A stretch of DNA of 64,000 bases from Flavobacteriaceae bacterium. Its GTDB lineage: Bacteria > Bacteroidota > Bacteroidia > Flavobacteriales > Flavobacteriaceae. The DNA lies in contig JABDNT010000046.1 in the NCBI GenBank assembly GCA_013043685.1, forward strand, positions 92,439 to 156,438, in the 5' to 3' direction. Position 1 is the first letter of the stretch. Every line of letters begins with the position of its first letter. The notes beneath the pieces were generated by a model. That model was not told the origin of the DNA and did not search any database. It worked only from the letters and a program-made list of their open reading frames with translations. This document shows, piece by piece, positions 53,949 to 62,827 of the stretch. A program made the position numbers and the translations under genes.

Positions 53949-54656
53949 TTACGGCTCAATCACCGTTTCCAAAATGTCCCATACTGTATTAGCCACAACT
54001 TTATGGCCTTCAAGGGTAGGGTGTATGCCGTCACCCTGGTTTAACTCCGGAATGCCCCCTACATTTTTTAGTATAAAGGGAATAAACAATACGTCATTCT
54101 TTTTGGCCAGGTCGGCAAAGATCGACCTGAATTCCGAAGTGTAATCCTGTCCCATATTAGAGGGTAATTCCATCCCTGCTAAAATTATTTTCGTCTCGGG
54201 GTTCTTTTCCCTAACGGCATCAATGATCGCCTGCAGGTTGGCCCGGGTCTCAGATAAAGGAACTCCTCTCAGGCCATCATTGCCTCCGAGTTCCAAAAGA
54301 AAAATATCAATATCCTGGTTGAGCACCCACTTAATTCTGCTTCTGCCACCCGCGGTGGTTTCCCCGCTTAATCCAGAGTTCACCACCACATAGTCATGGC
54401 CCAGCGAGTCTATCTTAGTTTGAAGTAATCCGGGGTAGGCATCGTTGCTGTCCTCCAGGCCATAACCGGCTGTAATACTATCTCCAAAACACAATATGGT
54501 CTTTGTGGATGTTGCTTCAGCAGTGGTAGCTTCAGAAGTAATAGGGGTGTCGAGTTCCGTCTTTTCTTTGGTGCTATTCCCATTGCCACAGGAAAGAATA
54601 ACGAATGCAAATATAAAATAACAAAACTTTAAGAAGTTCCATTCCGAATAATGCAC
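53949..54656 (-). CDS. tesA: SGNH/GDSL esterase lipoprotein (TesA-like)
   Basis: 235 residues from the GTG at 54656; the track's TTG at 54698 lies only 23 bp from the divergent gene and would leave little room for promoters, but other starts remain possible. A lipobox (AFVILSCGNG) makes it a lipoprotein. The SGNH blocks are clear: ILCFGDSITAGYGLEDS (Ser), VVVNSGLSGETTAGG (Gly), ELGGNDGLRGVP (Asn) and DGIHPTLEGHKVVA (Asp/His). It is a lysophospholipase/thioesterase-type esterase at the envelope. It is divergent from ybbA-ybbP, an arrangement also known in E. coli. Confidence 0.88.
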   Translation of the reverse strand: MHYSEWNFLKFCYFIFAFVILSCGNGNSTKEKTELDTPITSEATTAEATSTKTILCFGDSITAGYGLEDSNDAYPGLLQTKIDSLGHDYVVVNSGLSGETTAGGRSRIKWVLNQDIDIFLLELGGNDGLRGVPLSETRANLQAIIDAVREKNPETKIILAGMELPSNMGQDYTSEFRSIFADLAKKNDVLFIPFILKNVGGIPELNQGDGIHPTLEGHKVVANTVWDILETVIEP

Positions 54657-54721
54657 TGCATGTAAAATCGTTTGTATATTTTTAGGCAAGTGCTTCAATT
54701 GTAAAATGAATTTAAAGGTTT

Positions 54722-55411
54722 ATGCCAAAGATATTAAAGATTAACGGGCTGGAAAAAAGATATTCCAGTGGTTCCAAACAATTAACGGTCTTACAGGATG
54801 TCTCTTTTGAAGTGGAAAAGGGACAAACCTTTTCCATCGTAGGACCTTCGGGAAGCGGGAAAACAACCTTGCTGGGTTTATGTGCCGGGTTAGACAAGCC
54901 CGAAAGTGGTACCGTAGAATTATGTGGCTACGATTTAAATTCACTGAACGAAGACGAACGGGCCCAATTGCGCAATAAGGAAGTGGGATTTATTTTTCAG
55001 AACTTTCAATTGTTGCCAACCCTTACTGCCCTGGAAAATGTAAGTGTGCCTTTGGAGTTACAGGGTGCAAGGGATGCATCTGAAAGTGCTAAAATGTTAT
55101 TAGAGAAAGTTGGCCTGGCAGATCGCTTAGATCATTATCCATCCCAGTTATCGGGAGGAGAACAACAGCGAGTAGCCCTGGCAAGAGCTTTTTCGAACAG
55201 GCCTTCAATTCTGTTTGCCGATGAGCCCACCGGAAATTTAGATGAAGAGACCGGGGAAAAAGTGATACAGCTATTGTTCGAACTCAATAAAGAGGCAGGA
55301 ACCACTTTAGTAATTATTTCTCACGACCTGGACCTGGCCAACAGAACACAACAAATACTGAGACTGAAAGGCGGGCGAATACTAACCAACGAACCCACAA
55401 CGACAGTTTGA
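54722..55411 (+). CDS. ybbA: ABC transporter ATPase (LolD/YbbA type)
   Basis: 229 residues. Walker A is GPSGSGKTT (41-49), the signature is LSGGEQQRVALARAFSNRP, and Walker B with the catalytic glutamate is SILFADEPTGNLDEET. The family drives MacB/LolCDE/FtsX-type permeases. The permease gene overlaps its stop by 4 bp (TTGA), so translation is coupled. Divergent tesA beside it matches the tesA-ybbA-ybbP context. It is likely to extract or move a lipid or lipoprotein-related substrate, by inference from that context. Confidence 0.92.
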   Translation: MPKILKINGLEKRYSSGSKQLTVLQDVSFEVEKGQTFSIVGPSGSGKTTLLGLCAGLDKPESGTVELCGYDLNSLNEDERAQLRNKEVGFIFQNFQLLPTLTALENVSVPLELQGARDASESAKMLLEKVGLADRLDHYPSQLSGGEQQRVALARAFSNRPSILFADEPTGNLDEETGEKVIQLLFELNKEAGTTLVIISHDLDLANRTQQILRLKGGRILTNEPTTTV

Positions 55412-57951
55412 GTAAGTCCCAATTCACATCGAAAGGCAACACTGCGTGGTTGTTAAGAATGGCCTGGCGTGACGCAAAAGCTAGCAGGGTTCGCCTCTTT
55501 CTTTTCGTGGCGTCCATTATACTGGGTATCGCGGCTGTGGTTTCCATTCAATTATTCAGCCAGAATCTTAAGGATAATATTCAGCGACAATCCAAAGCCC
55601 TGATGGGAGCCGATTTTATCATTGATAGCCGGCAGGTCCCCAACGAAAGAGCACAGGCAATAATCGATTCTCTTGAGCCTGACGCGAAAGAGGTAAATTT
55701 TGTGTCTATGATCGCTTTTCCGAAGAACGGAGGTACCAAACTGGTGCGTGTACGAGGCCTGGAAGGAGCGTTTCCGTTTTATGGGACCATCGATACTCAA
55801 CCTGAATCAGCCGCTGCAAACTACCAGGAATCCGGGGGGGCGCTTGTAGATGCCACCCTTATGTTGCAGTTTGATGTGAGCCCGGGAGATTCTATAAAAA
55901 TTGGAGAAATAACCCTGCCCATTTCCGGCTCCTTAAAAGCCATACCCGGCAGTACAGCCATTTCCACTTCGGTAGCACCGCCGGTGGTTATCCCGTATCG
56001 GTATATTGAAGCGACCGAACTTTTACAGTTAGGAAGCCGTAAGGAGTATCAGTATTTCTACAAAGCTCCGGAGATGGATCTGGAAGCATTAGATAAGACC
56101 CTGGATCCCATGCTGGATACAGAAAACGCCGATCTGGATACTCATACAAGTACTAGTCAGCGCTTGGGGCGAAGTTATGAGAATGTGAGTAAGTTCTTAA
56201 ACCTGGCAGCATTTATTGCCTTGTTACTGGGTTGTGTGGGTATTGCAAGTTCCGTGAATATTTACATCAAGGAAAAACTAAAAGCCATAGCTGTGCTGAA
56301 ATGCATGGGAGCTTCAAGACGGCAAAGCTTTCTAATTTTTCTTCTTCAGATATCGGGAATAGGGATCCTTGGGGGTATCATTGGTACCGGGATCGGGGTA
56401 GGCCTTCAGGAACTGTTTCCCTATATTTTAAAGGAATTCCTGCCGTTCGATGTGGAGGTGAGGATCACCCTGCCACCCCTGATCATGGGAGTTCTGCTTG
56501 GATTCTTTATGTCGGTGTTGTTTGCCTTATTACCCCTGATGCGTACCTGGTATGTGTCGCCATTGGAAGTCCTGCGCATAGGGGGAGCACCCCAGGTAAA
56601 ACCTAAGAAAGCAAGATTGGTAGTATTTATATTGATCGTCTTGTTCTTATATGGGTTCTCTTTATGGTTACTGAGGGATGTACAGTATGCGTTCGCCTTT
56701 GCTATAGGTGTTTTGGTGACATTTGCCATTTTGGCCGGCATTTCAGAATTGTCAATGAGAGGGGTTAAAAGGTATTTCCCGAAGCGTGCGGGGTATACCC
56801 TTCGGCAAAGTTTATTAAACTTATTTCGCCCAAATAATCAAACCTTGGTGTTGATCGTAGCGATCGGTTTAGGTACATTCTTGATAAGCACCTTATATTT
56901 TACCAAAGATATTCTATTAGCCAAAACAAGCCTTGGCCAGACTTCTGAAAATGCAAATCTCATCGCATTGGATGTGCAAACCAACCAGGTGGATGGTGTA
57001 TTAAGGACCTTTGATGCGAACGATCTGACAGCCATTGATAATATTCCGCTGGTGACCATGCGCATGCACAGTATAAAGGGAAAACTTGTCAATGCCCTCA
57101 GGCAGGACAGTACACGGCAGGTACGAGGCTGGATCTTAAATCACGAATTCAGAACCACTTACCGGGATTCCCTTATCGCATCTGAAACCCTGGTAGGAGG
57201 GGAGTGGACCCCTGCCCAGGCCCCCGATGAACCCATTAAAATATCTATTTCCGATAATATCGCTGCAGACGCCAGGGTAACGGTTGGGGATACCATTGTT
57301 TTCAATGTGCAGGGAGTGCTTATGGAAACCATAGTGGGGAGCATTCGGCAGGTTGACTGGGCCAGACTGCAACTCAATTTCTCCATCGTATTTCCCAAAG
57401 GGGTGTTAGAAAATGCTCCGCAATTCAATGTGCTGACCACCTATGCCGCCAACGAAGAAACTTCTGCGGCGTTCCAGCGTGACCTGGTGGCGGAATTCCC
57501 AAATGTGTCGGTGATCGATCTCAGGCAGGTATATTACATTATTGAGGACATTTTGAACAAGATCACATGGATCATCAACTTTATGGCATTCTTTAGTATT
57601 CTTACCGGGATCATTGTGTTGATAGGATCGGTGCGAACCAGTAAATACCAGCGTATCCGGGAAAGTGTGTTGTTGCGAACCCTGGGCGCTACAAACAATC
57701 AAATATTAAGGATCTCAGCACTGGAATATTTGTTCCTAGGTGTCCTGGGAAGCCTGGTTGGAATTCTCCTGGCTTTGCTTAGCAGCCTGCTGCTGGCCGT
57801 ATTGGTTTTTAAGGAACCTTTTGTCCCTTCAGTCATTCCGTTCCTGATGTTCTTGCCTGGGATCTCCCTACTGGTGCTTGGGATCGGGCTGAGCAATATA
57901 CAGAGTGTGTTGCGAAGTTCACCCCTGGAAGTATTGCGGAAGGAAGTTTAG
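55408..57951 (+). CDS. ybbP: FtsX-like ABC transporter permease (YbbP type)
   Basis: 847 residues from a TTG that overlaps the ATPase stop codon by 4 bp. An N-terminal membrane helix (FLFVASIILGIAAVVSIQLF) is followed by a large periplasmic domain, three helices around 270-380 containing AVLKCMGASRRQSFLIFLLQ, a central helix pair, a second large periplasmic domain (about 500-690) and a final block of three helices with RTLGATNNQILRISALEYLF. The double FtsX domain and length are those of YbbP. With the ATPase it forms an inner-membrane mechanotransmission-type ABC complex. Confidence 0.9.
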   Translation: MSKSQFTSKGNTAWLLRMAWRDAKASRVRLFLFVASIILGIAAVVSIQLFSQNLKDNIQRQSKALMGADFIIDSRQVPNERAQAIIDSLEPDAKEVNFVSMIAFPKNGGTKLVRVRGLEGAFPFYGTIDTQPESAAANYQESGGALVDATLMLQFDVSPGDSIKIGEITLPISGSLKAIPGSTAISTSVAPPVVIPYRYIEATELLQLGSRKEYQYFYKAPEMDLEALDKTLDPMLDTENADLDTHTSTSQRLGRSYENVSKFLNLAAFIALLLGCVGIASSVNIYIKEKLKAIAVLKCMGASRRQSFLIFLLQISGIGILGGIIGTGIGVGLQELFPYILKEFLPFDVEVRITLPPLIMGVLLGFFMSVLFALLPLMRTWYVSPLEVLRIGGAPQVKPKKARLVVFILIVLFLYGFSLWLLRDVQYAFAFAIGVLVTFAILAGISELSMRGVKRYFPKRAGYTLRQSLLNLFRPNNQTLVLIVAIGLGTFLISTLYFTKDILLAKTSLGQTSENANLIALDVQTNQVDGVLRTFDANDLTAIDNIPLVTMRMHSIKGKLVNALRQDSTRQVRGWILNHEFRTTYRDSLIASETLVGGEWTPAQAPDEPIKISISDNIAADARVTVGDTIVFNVQGVLMETIVGSIRQVDWARLQLNFSIVFPKGVLENAPQFNVLTTYAANEETSAAFQRDLVAEFPNVSVIDLRQVYYIIEDILNKITWIINFMAFFSILTGIIVLIGSVRTSKYQRIRESVLLRTLGATNNQILRISALEYLFLGVLGSLVGILLALLSSLLLAVLVFKEPFVPSVIPFLMFLPGISLLVLGIGLSNIQSVLRSSPLEVLRKEV

Positions 57952-58100
57952 TTTAGGTTGTGCGGAGTGCGCAAACAAAAACTACTGGCTTTTACGGAGC
58001 GCTGAGTTTGCCGTTCCATCACTTGTCTTTGCTCACTACTGTATTTGGCCAACGGGCATATAATTAAGTGGTATATTTATGTTATAATTTTTCTATAGTT

Positions 58101-58937
58101 ATGGATTCGATACAGGATATTCTGGATTACGTACTATTTAGTATTGGAAGTTTTTCATTTAAGGTACATATGGTGGTTATGATTCTATTAATCTTAATCA
58201 TCACAAGATTTATATTGTGGATAATCAAGAAAATGCTTTTCAGACGGTCCTATGTTGATGAGCATGAAAAAGGAAATATTCATGCCGTTTATCAAATTAT
58301 CCGTTATGTACTGTGGATAGTAGCTTTTGGATTGATATTAGAAACTCTTGGTATAAAATTAACCTTATTACTAGCTGGATCGGCCGCCTTATTAGTTGGA
58401 ATTGGTTTAGGTTTACAGCAAACCTTCAACGATATAATTTCCGGATTTATTTTACTTACGGAACGTTCTATTAGAATTGGTGATGTGCTGGAAGTCGAGG
58501 GGAATGTAATTAAAATACAATCCATAGGTATTAGAACCTCTAAAGGGTTAAATACGGACGATATCTCCATAATTATCCCGAATTCACTAATTACTACAAA
58601 TAAAGTAATTAACTGGAGCCATCAAAGCGATAAGACCCGCTTCAGGATTGATGTTGGTGTTGCCTATGGGAGTAATGTGGACCAGGTTATACAAATTATG
58701 GAAGAAAGTGCTTTTGAACATCCCGATGTGTATGATCGTGAACTCACAGAAGGCAGGTTAATGAGATTTGGTAGTTCTTCACTCGATTTTCAATTGTTGT
58801 TTTTCAGTAAAAATATTTTCAGAATTGGTTCAGTAAAAAGTGATATCAGAAGGATCATTGTCCGTAAGTTTAATGAGAATGGTATTACCATTGCTTTCCC
58901 ACAGCTCGACGTTCATATAAAACAGAATGAAACGTAG
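58101..58937 (+). CDS. MscS-type mechanosensitive channel
   Basis: 278 residues from the ATG giving MDSIQDILDYVLFSIGSFSF; the track used a GTG 11 codons earlier. Three hydrophobic helices lead to the pore helix LLLAGSAALLVGIGLGLQQT, which is the conserved alanine/glycine-rich MscS TM3, followed by FNDIISGFILLTERSIRIGD and the beta-domain (VIKIQSIGIRTSKGLNTDDI). It releases solutes on membrane tension. It stands alone, with about 150 bp to the ybbP gene. Confidence 0.92.
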   Translation: MDSIQDILDYVLFSIGSFSFKVHMVVMILLILIITRFILWIIKKMLFRRSYVDEHEKGNIHAVYQIIRYVLWIVAFGLILETLGIKLTLLLAGSAALLVGIGLGLQQTFNDIISGFILLTERSIRIGDVLEVEGNVIKIQSIGIRTSKGLNTDDISIIIPNSLITTNKVINWSHQSDKTRFRIDVGVAYGSNVDQVIQIMEESAFEHPDVYDRELTEGRLMRFGSSSLDFQLLFFSKNIFRIGSVKSDIRRIIVRKFNENGITIAFPQLDVHIKQNET

Positions 58938-59096
58938 TTGATTTTATTTGTAAAAAGTATAGCTATGCGCGAATTGCTCCAATAAATACTTTTGTATCAC
59001 AATGTTCTGCTTGAAGTTTAGCCTGATTAAAGCCCAAGCGTCACATGTGTTTTTGTTAAAACGAAAGTTGAGTCGCATAACCTTTATAAAAAGTTC

Positions 59097-59972
59097 CTAT
59101 AAAAATCTCCAGGCTACTATCCTGCTTTGTTTATGGCCTTGTTCCATTTTAATGGTTCGGTGCGTCGCCTTCAGTTTATCCAGTTGCTTATAAATTTTAT
59201 TCAGATTGTCTTTTTTTGAAACTAAAGTGGTAAACCACCCGATCTGAGTTTTAAAAGCGACACTTTGTTTTATCATTCTTTTAATAAAAAGTGCTTCCCC
59301 GCCGTTGCACCAAAGTTCATTGGCCTGTCCTCCGAAATTATGCACGATTTCCTTTTTCGTCTGGCGTGGCGAATCATTGCCGAGATTCCTTAACTTTCTC
59401 AATGTGCCCTTCACGGCTTCTTCTTCTGAAGTGTGAAAGGGAGGATTACACATGCTGAAGTCGAAATATTCCCTTACAGATATAATACCTTCAAAGATGT
59501 TTGCCCTGTTGTGTTGACGTCGTATCTCAATACTGTCTTTAAGAACTTCAGCTGCTTTTACATTTACCCTGGCCGATGCGATTGCCGCAGGGTCGGTATC
59601 TGCGCCCACCATTTTCCAATCGTAAATTTTGTTGGCGAGAAGTGGATAGATGCAGTTGGCACCCACACCTATATCAAGGCCTTTAATATTTTCAGGACTT
59701 TCCGTTTCAGTGATAAGGTCCTTCAGATAATGAATATAATCTGCTCTTCCCGGAATGGGAGGGCATAGATAGTTGGGAGGAATATTCCATTCGGGAACTT
59801 CGTAATGATGCTTTAACAGCGCTTTATTCAGATGTAATACCGCTTCGCTAATGGCAAAATTAATTGTTTGTCGGCCTGATTCGCCCTGATAAACGAAATC
59901 AGCTAATGGAGCATGCGCTTTCGTTAAAGCGTCAAAATCATAAGAGTCGTTGTGAATATTACGTGGATGCAA
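59097..59972 (-). CDS. rlmF: 23S rRNA (adenine1618-N6)-methyltransferase RlmF
   Basis: 291 residues. The family opening is MHPRNIHNDSYDFDALTKAH, followed by the SAM-binding motif GLDIGVGANCIYPLL (98-112) and the catalytic NPPF in FSMCNPPFHTSEEEA (176-179). It methylates 23S rRNA at A1618 in the cytosol. Length agrees with the family. It is divergent from the cold-shock gene, with 178 bp between. No operon partner. Confidence 0.93.
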   Translation of the reverse strand: MHPRNIHNDSYDFDALTKAHAPLADFVYQGESGRQTINFAISEAVLHLNKALLKHHYEVPEWNIPPNYLCPPIPGRADYIHYLKDLITETESPENIKGLDIGVGANCIYPLLANKIYDWKMVGADTDPAAIASARVNVKAAEVLKDSIEIRRQHNRANIFEGIISVREYFDFSMCNPPFHTSEEEAVKGTLRKLRNLGNDSPRQTKKEIVHNFGGQANELWCNGGEALFIKRMIKQSVAFKTQIGWFTTLVSKKDNLNKIYKQLDKLKATHRTIKMEQGHKQSRIVAWRFL

Positions 59973-60106
59973 AGCGAGAATTTAGTGATTTGTGAAGCTA
60001 CGATATTGTACTGAAAACGCAGGTATTCTCATGCTGTTTTATATATGATTTCTCAAATCGCCCTGACTTTATGGCTGAAGTAGTATCTATATTGGTTTTG
60101 TGGCAT

Positions 60107-60114
60107 TATCTTTG
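60107..60114 (+). promoter_or_regulatory. -7 element TATCTTTG before the cold-shock gene
   Basis: Exact TAnnTTTG match 37 bp before the ATG at 60151. The implied leader is about 30 nt, short for a cold-shock gene. Confidence 0.45.
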
Positions 60115-60150
60115 ACCTGTAATACGTAATTATTAATTAAATATAGTATA

Positions 60151-60342
60151 ATGAATACAGGAACAGTAAAATTCTTCAACAACGCCAAAGGTTTTGGTTT
60201 TATCACTGAAGAAGGTTCAGACAAAGAACATTTTGTACATGTCACCGGATGTATCGATGAAATTCGAGAAGGCGATACTGTTGAATTTGATCTGAAAGAA
60301 GGTAACAAAGGATTAAATGCCGTAAACGTAAAAGTGGTATAG
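60151..60342 (+). CDS. CspA-like cold-shock protein
   Basis: 63 residues, one cold-shock domain: TVKFFNNAKGFGFITEEGSD (RNP-1) and HFVHVTGCIDEIREGDTVEF (RNP-2). It binds single-stranded nucleic acid and acts as an RNA chaperone. Its strands match the C-terminal domain of the extended protein at 47566. A strong hairpin terminator follows 22 bp after the stop, so it is transcribed alone. Confidence 0.93.
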   Translation: MNTGTVKFFNNAKGFGFITEEGSDKEHFVHVTGCIDEIREGDTVEFDLKEGNKGLNAVNVKVV

Positions 60343-60364
60343 CATATCCGAAAAAAATTTTCTC

Positions 60365-60396
60365 AAAAGCCCGTCAATATTTTGACGGGCTTTTTG
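60365..60396 (+). terminator. Intrinsic terminator after the cold-shock gene
   Basis: AAAAGCCCGTCAA-TATT-TTGACGGGCTTTTT, 13 perfect pairs ending in a T-run. Confidence 0.92.
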
Positions 60397-60412
60397 TTTC
60401 GAGCTATTCACT

Positions 60413-60479
60413 CTGTGCTAAAAGGAACCCTCTTTTTGCGATCCCAAGGGGCTACTGATCATGCCAATTCATAGCACAG
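60413..60479. repeat. 8-bp inverted repeat, possible structured region
   Basis: CTGTGCTA at 60413-60420 and TAGCACAG at 60472-60479 are perfect complements, 51 bp apart, in a spacer with no ORF. An inner CCCT/AGGG pairing is also possible. Confidence 0.3.
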
Positions 60480-60616
60480 TCGGCGTGTCGAATGTCAGGA
60501 GGCCGGCATAATACGCAGCACACCCAAGCTATTTATCATCCATCGTTTTGTAATGATCCCGGTCATTGTGCTGTAAGGAGTAATGATATATATTATTAGG
60601 TTAATATTGAAGTATC

Positions 60617-61309
60617 ATGAAAAAGATCATTACGTTCATAGTGTGTTTTGTTTATATGACGGGCTTTGCCCAGGACGATTTTGCAGAAGAACGAAAACAG
60701 ATGGTTAAGACGCAGTTGGAAGCCAGGGATATTACCGATCCCGCTACGCTTCAGGCGATGCTCAAGGTACCCAGGCATTTATTCGTACCGGAAAAGATAA
60801 AAAAGTATGCGTATAGAGATGGTGCCTTGCCCATTGGTAACGATCAGACCATATCGCAGCCCTATATAGTGGCCTATATGACGCAGGCCTTGCAGCTAAA
60901 GCCACAGGATAAAGTGTTAGAAATTGGCACAGGATCCGGCTACCAGGCAGCCGTGCTTGCCGAAATAGTCGACTCGGTCTATACTATAGAAATAGTAAAA
61001 CCATTGGGTATTATCGCCGATAAGCTATTAAAGCGTTTGGGCTATACAAATATTTATACCCGGATAGGGGATGGGTATCACGGTTGGCCAGAGCAGGCTC
61101 CCTTTGATGCGATAATTGTTACTGCAGCTGTGCAGGAGATCCCTCCTAAATTATTAGAACAATTAGGCGAAGGCGGAAGGATGATCATTCCGGTGGGCGA
61201 AACCAGGGTACAACGAAACCTGATCCTTGCTACTAAGAAAGACGGAAAAATAAACAGGAAAAAACTAATTCCTGTTGTGTTTGTTCCTTTCACCAGGGAT
61301 AAGAACTAA
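60617..61309 (+). CDS. pcm: Exported protein-L-isoaspartate O-methyltransferase (copy 2)
   Basis: 230 residues with a signal peptide ending MTGFAQ. It shares all motifs with the copy at 13443: VPRHLFVPE, DQTISQPYIVAYMTQALQL and the SAM loop VLEIGTGSGYQAAVLAEI, then GDGYHGWPEQAPFDAIIVTA. The two are clear paralogues. It repairs isoaspartyl residues in proteins outside the cytosol, but needs SAM there, which is unexplained. An amino-acid permease gene starts 21 bp downstream on the same strand, so the two form an operon. Confidence 0.88.
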   Translation: MKKIITFIVCFVYMTGFAQDDFAEERKQMVKTQLEARDITDPATLQAMLKVPRHLFVPEKIKKYAYRDGALPIGNDQTISQPYIVAYMTQALQLKPQDKVLEIGTGSGYQAAVLAEIVDSVYTIEIVKPLGIIADKLLKRLGYTNIYTRIGDGYHGWPEQAPFDAIIVTAAVQEIPPKLLEQLGEGGRMIIPVGETRVQRNLILATKKDGKINRKKLIPVVFVPFTRDKN

Positions 61310-61330
61310 TCCTAAAATCACTTTCACCCT

Positions 61331-62632
61331 GTGAAAAAGAATAATTCCATAGGTGTGTTCACTGCTACCGCAATCGTGGTAGCCAATATGATTGGTGCCG
61401 GGATCTTCACCAGTTTAGGTTTTCAATTAGTCGATACAGTAAATACCTGGTCCATAGCCATCTTATGGTCGCTGGGAGCTTTAATGGCTTTATGTGGCGC
61501 CGTTAGCTATGCCGAACTTGGAACCCATTGGAAAAGATCCGGTGGAGAATACCATTTTATCAGTAAGGCTTTTAACCCGCTGCTAGGGTATCTATCGGGA
61601 TGGGTTTCTTTAACCATAGGGTTTTCGGCTCCGGTGGCCTTATCGGCCATGGCCATGGGTGCATATATAGGGCCTTATATGGAGATCTCCGAAATAGTAC
61701 TGGCCATTGCTGCCATTTTAGTTATATCCATGATTCATTCCATAAGCCTTAAAAGGAGCAGTGTCCTTCAAAATATCACAACCACGCTCAAAGTAGTGCT
61801 GATACTGGCCTTTATCGTGGCCGGGTTGACAAAATCCCCGGAGACCTCTGCCTTTATAATGGATGCGGGTTGGAAGAACGAGATCTTACTGCCTGCCTTT
61901 GCGGTATCTTTCGTCTATGTCACCTTCTCTTATTCAGGATGGAATGCCGCTGCTTATATCGTAGATGAGATTCGCGACGCACGGAAGAATTTACCCGCAG
62001 CCCTGTTACTGGGAACGGTGATAGTAAGCGTGCTATACCTGCTGTTGAACTTTGTATTTCTATTCCAGAATCCGCTGGACGCGATACAGGGGGAATTGGA
62101 AATTGGTCAGATAACCGCCATTGCTATTTTCGGACTCACAGGAGGGAAGCTTATTAGTTTTGCCATAGCCCTTATGCTGATCTCCAGTGTAAGTGCCATG
62201 GTCTGGGCGGGCCCCCGGGTAACCCAGGTGATGGCAGAGGATCATAGCCTTTGGCGTTGGTTCTCTATAAAAACCCGGAATCAGATCCCGTTGCGGGCCA
62301 TTTGGTTGCAAACTACCATAACCCTCATTCTTGTATTTACCGGAACCTTCGAACAGGTATTGATCTACAGTGGTTTTGTATTGCAACTATTCGCAGCTAT
62401 AGCAGTGCTGGGTGTATTTGTGGTGAGGCGTAAAAACCGCGGTGTTACCAATGGATTCAGAAGCCCGCTGTATCCTATACCGCAATTGATCTTTCTTTTG
62501 TTAAGCGGTTGGGTGCTGGTGTATTTATTTGTGGCACAACCTCTTGAATCCTGTTTGGGGTTGTTGAACTTGCTGCTGGGTTTTATTATTTATAGGGTTG
62601 ATAAGAGGGTTTTTGGGGTTACGCATGACTAG
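61331..62632 (+). CDS. APC-superfamily amino acid permease
   Basis: 433 residues from a GTG start. Twelve hydrophobic segments open with TAIVVANMIGAGIFTSLGF, the APC TM1 motif, followed by GGEYHFISKAFNPLLGYLSG. It is an inner-membrane amino acid or amine transporter, with specificity unknown. It follows the exported methyltransferase gene by 21 bp. The pairing could supply or recycle amino acids, but that is inference. Confidence 0.88.
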   Translation: MKKNNSIGVFTATAIVVANMIGAGIFTSLGFQLVDTVNTWSIAILWSLGALMALCGAVSYAELGTHWKRSGGEYHFISKAFNPLLGYLSGWVSLTIGFSAPVALSAMAMGAYIGPYMEISEIVLAIAAILVISMIHSISLKRSSVLQNITTTLKVVLILAFIVAGLTKSPETSAFIMDAGWKNEILLPAFAVSFVYVTFSYSGWNAAAYIVDEIRDARKNLPAALLLGTVIVSVLYLLLNFVFLFQNPLDAIQGELEIGQITAIAIFGLTGGKLISFAIALMLISSVSAMVWAGPRVTQVMAEDHSLWRWFSIKTRNQIPLRAIWLQTTITLILVFTGTFEQVLIYSGFVLQLFAAIAVLGVFVVRRKNRGVTNGFRSPLYPIPQLIFLLLSGWVLVYLFVAQPLESCLGLLNLLLGFIIYRVDKRVFGVTHD

Positions 62633-62785
62633 AATATCTTTAAAAATTAAATGAAATGCTCTTTATTGCCTGGGAAGGAGTGGCGGGATGCAATTTGTAT
62701 GGAACAGCACTAAATTTTTTGAAAGACTGGTATTTAGGAATGCAATGTTTTTACGAATTCCTTTTTTAAACCATTTCATACCCCA

Positions 62786-62793
62786 TATCTTTG
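62786..62793 (+). promoter_or_regulatory. -7 element TATCTTTG before the FKBP gene
   Basis: Exact TAnnTTTG match, 35 bp before the ATG at 62828. Confidence 0.5.
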
Positions 62794-62827
62794 CACCGTT
62801 TTATAATAACATGATAAACAAATAATT

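Noticed and set aside
56232-56606. 124-codon ORF inside ybbP in another frame
   Set aside because: It lies wholly within a conserved permease gene and has no motif; a frame shadow.
59002-59193. 63-codon plus-strand ORF beside and over the end of rlmF
   Set aside because: It overlaps rlmF antisense; nothing supports it.
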